Shown here: positions 61,652 through 64,000 of the stretch, in pieces
Numbering within the stretch: position 1 is the first letter of the stretch
Layout: every line of letters starts with the position of its first letter
From: JAQVEM01 sp034660395
Lineage (GTDB): Bacteria > Actinomycetota > Humimicrobiia > Humimicrobiales > Humimicrobiaceae
Assembly (NCBI GenBank): GCA_034660395.1
Contig: JAYEJA010000049.1
Location: forward strand, 1 to 64,000
DNA: 64,000 bases
Direction of reading: 5' to 3'
Position numbers and translations under genes: made by a program
Notes under the pieces: model-generated
Told to the model about the DNA's origin: nothing
The model's database searches: none
The model's input: the letters and a program-made list of their open reading frames with translations, nothing else

Positions 61652-63538
61652 TTACTCCTTTATGTTAAATTTTTTCTCAAAGTAACCAAGTACATCCTTG
61701 CCACCATCGATATTTTTACTACTCTTATTATTACCTCCGGATACTGAACCTCCTTTGACCGCTGCAGTTTTCTTTAATCCGCTGGACTTTGCGCTACCCT
61801 CATTTTTCACTTCCGCGCTCTTTTTATTTTTAATCCCCTTGCTTTCTTCTTTTTTACTACCGCTGCTTTCTTTTTTAATTTCAAACCTTACTATATAACT
61901 CCTGCCGGTAACTTTCTTAATCACATCCGATATTAAATCAACATTATTACTTTTATTTAAGTGATTTTTATGCCACTGTTTCTTTTTATTAAGACTGAAA
62001 TAAAGTATCTTATCTTCAAGTCTATCAGGCTTAGCTTCTATAAACATGGCATAAACAGATACCTTCCTGCTTTTTAGAGCCCTGGATATCTCGTCCATAT
62101 TATTATGTATAAAAGCAATTCCATTGCCTTTACCTTCCTGCTCTTTTTTAACATCAGAACTTTTTTCTGATTTCGTTTTTTCTAAATTAGATTTCCTGGA
62201 TTTTTTATCACTTTGCTTATCGCTTTTTTTATTTCCTACATCATTCACCATTTTATCAATTTCATCAGTATTTATTATATCGAAATCGTTATCTTCATTC
62301 CCGTAATCATTATCAGTATTTTCTTCTTCTTTCCTGCCGGAGCGGCCGGGCTCCACCTTTTTAATATTAATTTTATCAAGCTTAATTTTTAAAGAATCTA
62401 TTTGAGCTTCCATTCTTGATACCTTCCCGATTATTTCCTTCTCATCCACAACGACAAAATTAATCGCCTTAACCAGCGCGGACTTAAAAAATATTCTGGA
62501 GCTATCGCCCCACTTTATCTGTTTAAGCAAATCAGTAAAAAGTTCCATATAGAACTCTATTTCCTCCTTCCGGAGCTTTTCAGCCCTATGCGAATATTTT
62601 TTCCTGTAATCCCTGCTTATATTTACAATCTCAAAAGGGTCCGGGTAACTCTTAATAACATATAAGTCATAAAGATAATCTAAAAATTCAGATACGAATA
62701 CTTTAAGGTTATGATTGCTTTTTATAATCTTATTTGCCAGTAGAAAGCCCCTGTTTAAATCTCTTTCAATTAATACGTCGGTGAGCTCAAATAATAAATC
62801 AAGGTCCGTGATACCAAGAAGAGACGCAACATTTTTAACCTCTATTTTATTCCCGCCAAATGCTGCCAGCTGTTCAAGTATACTATCCGCATCTCTTAAA
62901 CTCCCGTCTGCGTATTTTGAAATAATATCTATAGCCGACTCATCTATATCTATTTTTTCGCTGCCGGCAATTTTTTTTAATCTTTCTTTTATCTTGTCCA
63001 TGGAAATAGGTGAAAAATCAAATCTCTGGCATCTTGATAATATCGTTGGAATAACTTTATTAGGCTCTGTAGTGGCCATTAGAAACAATACATGTTCGGG
63101 AGGTTCTTCCAGAATCTTGAGAAGCGCATTGAAAGCTTCAGTAGTAAGCATATGGACTTCATCTATTATATATACTTTCTTCCTTAAGATATTTGGCAGG
63201 TATTTTACTTTTTCCCTGAGTTCCCTTATCTCATTTATACCCCGGTTAGAAGCAGCATCAATTTCCACCACATCCACACTTGAGCCATTTGATATACTCA
63301 TACAGTTTTCGCATTTATTGCAGGGGTCCGGAGTTATGCCCTTTTTACAGTTCAGTGCTTTTGACAGTATTCTCGCCGTTGATGTTTTTCCCGTGCCCCT
63401 TGGCCCGCAGAATATGTAACAGTGAGATAACCTGTTATTCCGGATAGCATTCCTTAAAGTCTTAATATTGTGTTCCTGGCCAATTATCTCTCCGAAACTT
63501 TGCGGTCTCCACTTTCTGTAAAATGAAATATAATTCAT
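61652..63538 (-). CDS. dnaX: DNA polymerase III subunit gamma/tau
   Basis: ATPase of the sliding-clamp loader. The 628-aa protein has Walker A GPRGTGKT (45-52), a zinc site with Cys64, Cys73, Cys76 and Cys79, Walker B/DEVH as VYIIDEVHMLTTEAFNALLK, and the SRC motif in ILSRCQRFDFSP. The C-terminal half (about 395-490 and 570-615) is Lys/Ser/Asp-rich low-complexity linker with a small folded part between. I saw no clear frameshift signal that would make a separate gamma form. It follows the SRP RNA by 48 nt. Confidence 0.96.
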   Translation of the reverse strand: MNYISFYRKWRPQSFGEIIGQEHNIKTLRNAIRNNRLSHCYIFCGPRGTGKTSTARILSKALNCKKGITPDPCNKCENCMSISNGSSVDVVEIDAASNRGINEIRELREKVKYLPNILRKKVYIIDEVHMLTTEAFNALLKILEEPPEHVLFLMATTEPNKVIPTILSRCQRFDFSPISMDKIKERLKKIAGSEKIDIDESAIDIISKYADGSLRDADSILEQLAAFGGNKIEVKNVASLLGITDLDLLFELTDVLIERDLNRGFLLANKIIKSNHNLKVFVSEFLDYLYDLYVIKSYPDPFEIVNISRDYRKKYSHRAEKLRKEEIEFYMELFTDLLKQIKWGDSSRIFFKSALVKAINFVVVDEKEIIGKVSRMEAQIDSLKIKLDKINIKKVEPGRSGRKEEENTDNDYGNEDNDFDIINTDEIDKMVNDVGNKKSDKQSDKKSRKSNLEKTKSEKSSDVKKEQEGKGNGIAFIHNNMDEISRALKSRKVSVYAMFIEAKPDRLEDKILYFSLNKKKQWHKNHLNKSNNVDLISDVIKKVTGRSYIVRFEIKKESSGSKKEESKGIKNKKSAEVKNEGSAKSSGLKKTAAVKGGSVSGGNNKSSKNIDGGKDVLGYFEKKFNIKE

Positions 63539-63586
63539 ACTATGATATCTTAATTTTATCTATATGCTATTTAATTAATTATAAAC

Positions 63587-63858
63587 GACCGTGCCCCAGA
63601 ATTCGATTTATAATAACAAGCGCCTCCGGTATAGTTAGCTCCGGCCAGGTTTCCTTGTGGCACCCGAAGAATGTTACTTACCGCTGCTTCTTTTCAGACC
63701 TGGCGGGGTTTGTAACCCTCCGCTGCACAAGACCCGGCTTTCAACACCACTTATACAGGTACTGATCTTACTATCACAAATCTCATATCTGGTAATCAGT
63801 CTCACTATAGCGGATTGTGAGTTACAGGGCACCGCTAACTCCCCACCTAGCACGGCCA
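63587..63858 (-). ncRNA. ffs: Signal recognition particle RNA, large (Bacillus-type) form
   Basis: About 272 nt on the minus strand. The ends pair (GGCCGUGC with GCACGGUC). From 5' to 3' it shows GGUGGGGAGUUAGCGGUGCCC and CAAUCCGCU, the Alu domain (helices 2-4) of the Bacillus scRNA, AAGUGGUGUUGA, then the S-domain apical loop CCAGGUCUGAAAAGAAGCAG with a GAAA-type tetraloop, and finally GCCGGAGCUAACU. The size and Alu elements match the large bacterial SRP RNA, not the 114-nt form of E. coli. It is followed by dnaX, a common neighbour. A -10 TATAAT lies just upstream. Confidence 0.93.
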
Positions 63859-63863
63859 ATTTG

Positions 63864-63869
63864 ATTATA
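63864..63869 (-). promoter_or_regulatory. -10 element of the SRP RNA gene
   Basis: TATAAT on the minus strand, six bases before the predicted 5' end of the SRP RNA; the -35 region is poor (TTTTAT at 17 nt). Confidence 0.5.
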
Positions 63870-64000
63870 TAAAATTAATCAAAAAAATAAAACACGATGT
63901 TGGACCAAAAACAAATAAAATAGACTCTCTAATCATCAGCAGAGAAGCCCTGACTCCAAATTAAAAAAATGATTCGCCGGATTTAAAATAGTCTGTAATG
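63870..64000. other. Right-edge region without recognisable gene
   Basis: About 130 nt. On the minus strand an imperfect inverted repeat (UUCUCU and AGAGAG around 63932-63957) is followed by a U-rich stretch and could be a terminator of an upstream gene outside the window. I tested it for a tRNA 3' end and saw no T-arm. Confidence 0.35.

Noticed and set aside
62715..63419. 234-codon ORF on the plus strand
   Set aside because: Antisense to the ATPase domain of dnaX, which has all its motifs.
63523..63872. Short ORFs on both strands near the right edge
   Set aside because: They overlap the SRP RNA gene, whose sequence and structure explain the region.
63900..64000. tRNA gene at the right edge
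   Set aside because: A CCGGCGAATC stretch looked like a 3' end, but no T-arm with TTC loop or acceptor pairing could be formed.

Overview
The window reads as a stretch of core chromosome from a low-G+C, anaerobic bacterium with actinobacterial affinities. Evidence for the affiliation: an actinobacterial integration host factor (mIHF) sits in the order mihF-gmk-rpoZ-coaBC-metK-priA-def-fmt-rsmB, directly after a pyr operon, as in Mycobacterium; a SepIVA-like coiled-coil gene lies beside rpmF; and PurC is the long form (296 aa). Evidence for anaerobic, fermentative metabolism: a single-chain pyruvate:ferredoxin oxidoreductase, an ADP-forming acyl-CoA synthetase and a PyrD/PyrK dihydroorotate dehydrogenase. 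Some traits are Bacillus-like instead: the pyr gene order and its PyrR attenuator, a large SRP RNA of about 272 nt with an Alu domain, a SigI/RsgI pair and a FakA-type kinase. A deep-branching uncultured actinobacterial lineage is the best inference, not proven here.

Layout, left to right. 1-4.45 kb (minus): rpmF, ADP-forming acyl-CoA synthetase, a BioD-like/DRTGG protein and plsX (cut by the left edge). 4.6-7.9 kb (minus): fakA, rsmD, coaD and a SepIVA-like gene; rsmD appears to start at an ATC codon. 8.25 kb: rpmB (plus). 8.4-17.4 kb (minus): the mihF-to-rsmB housekeeping operon. 17.5-27.9 kb (minus): a complete UMP biosynthesis operon, pyrR-B-C-carA-carB-K-D-F-E, behind a readable promoter, PyrR-binding hairpin, antiterminator and terminator. 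27.9-36.3 kb is the most accessory part: an RRM protein with a long leader, a lipoprotein serpin, an RsgI-like anti-sigma factor and SigI with a G10 tract at their junction, an archaeal-type THUMP protein, an orphan 250-aa protein, a NEW3-domain protein with an ABC-2 transporter, and an archaeal-type DUF211 protein.

36.3-42.5 kb (minus): rluD-family synthase, lspA, ileS, a DUF72 protein, thioredoxin and a small DUF6812-like protein. 42.7-49.6 kb: a zinc-ribbon protein, a sugar nucleotidyltransferase, uppP, a small multidrug-export-family protein, tldE/tldD, YtxH/DUF948 envelope proteins and an Ig-like lipoprotein. 49.6-54.4 kb: purC, MTA phosphorylase and an adenosine-kinase-like PfkB protein (purine supply and salvage), YjbQ and rarA. 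54.5-60.6 kb (minus): nifJ, lysC and asd. 60.6-63.9 kb (minus): SRP RNA, dnaX, ybaB and recR.

I found no tRNA, rRNA, CRISPR array, insertion sequence or prophage. Functional links: FakA and PlsX meet at acyl-phosphate; PFOR and the ADP-forming synthetase give acetyl-CoA and then ATP; MetK, MTA phosphorylase and the PfkB kinase share S-adenosylmethionine by-product flow; the pyr operon is self-contained and UMP-controlled.
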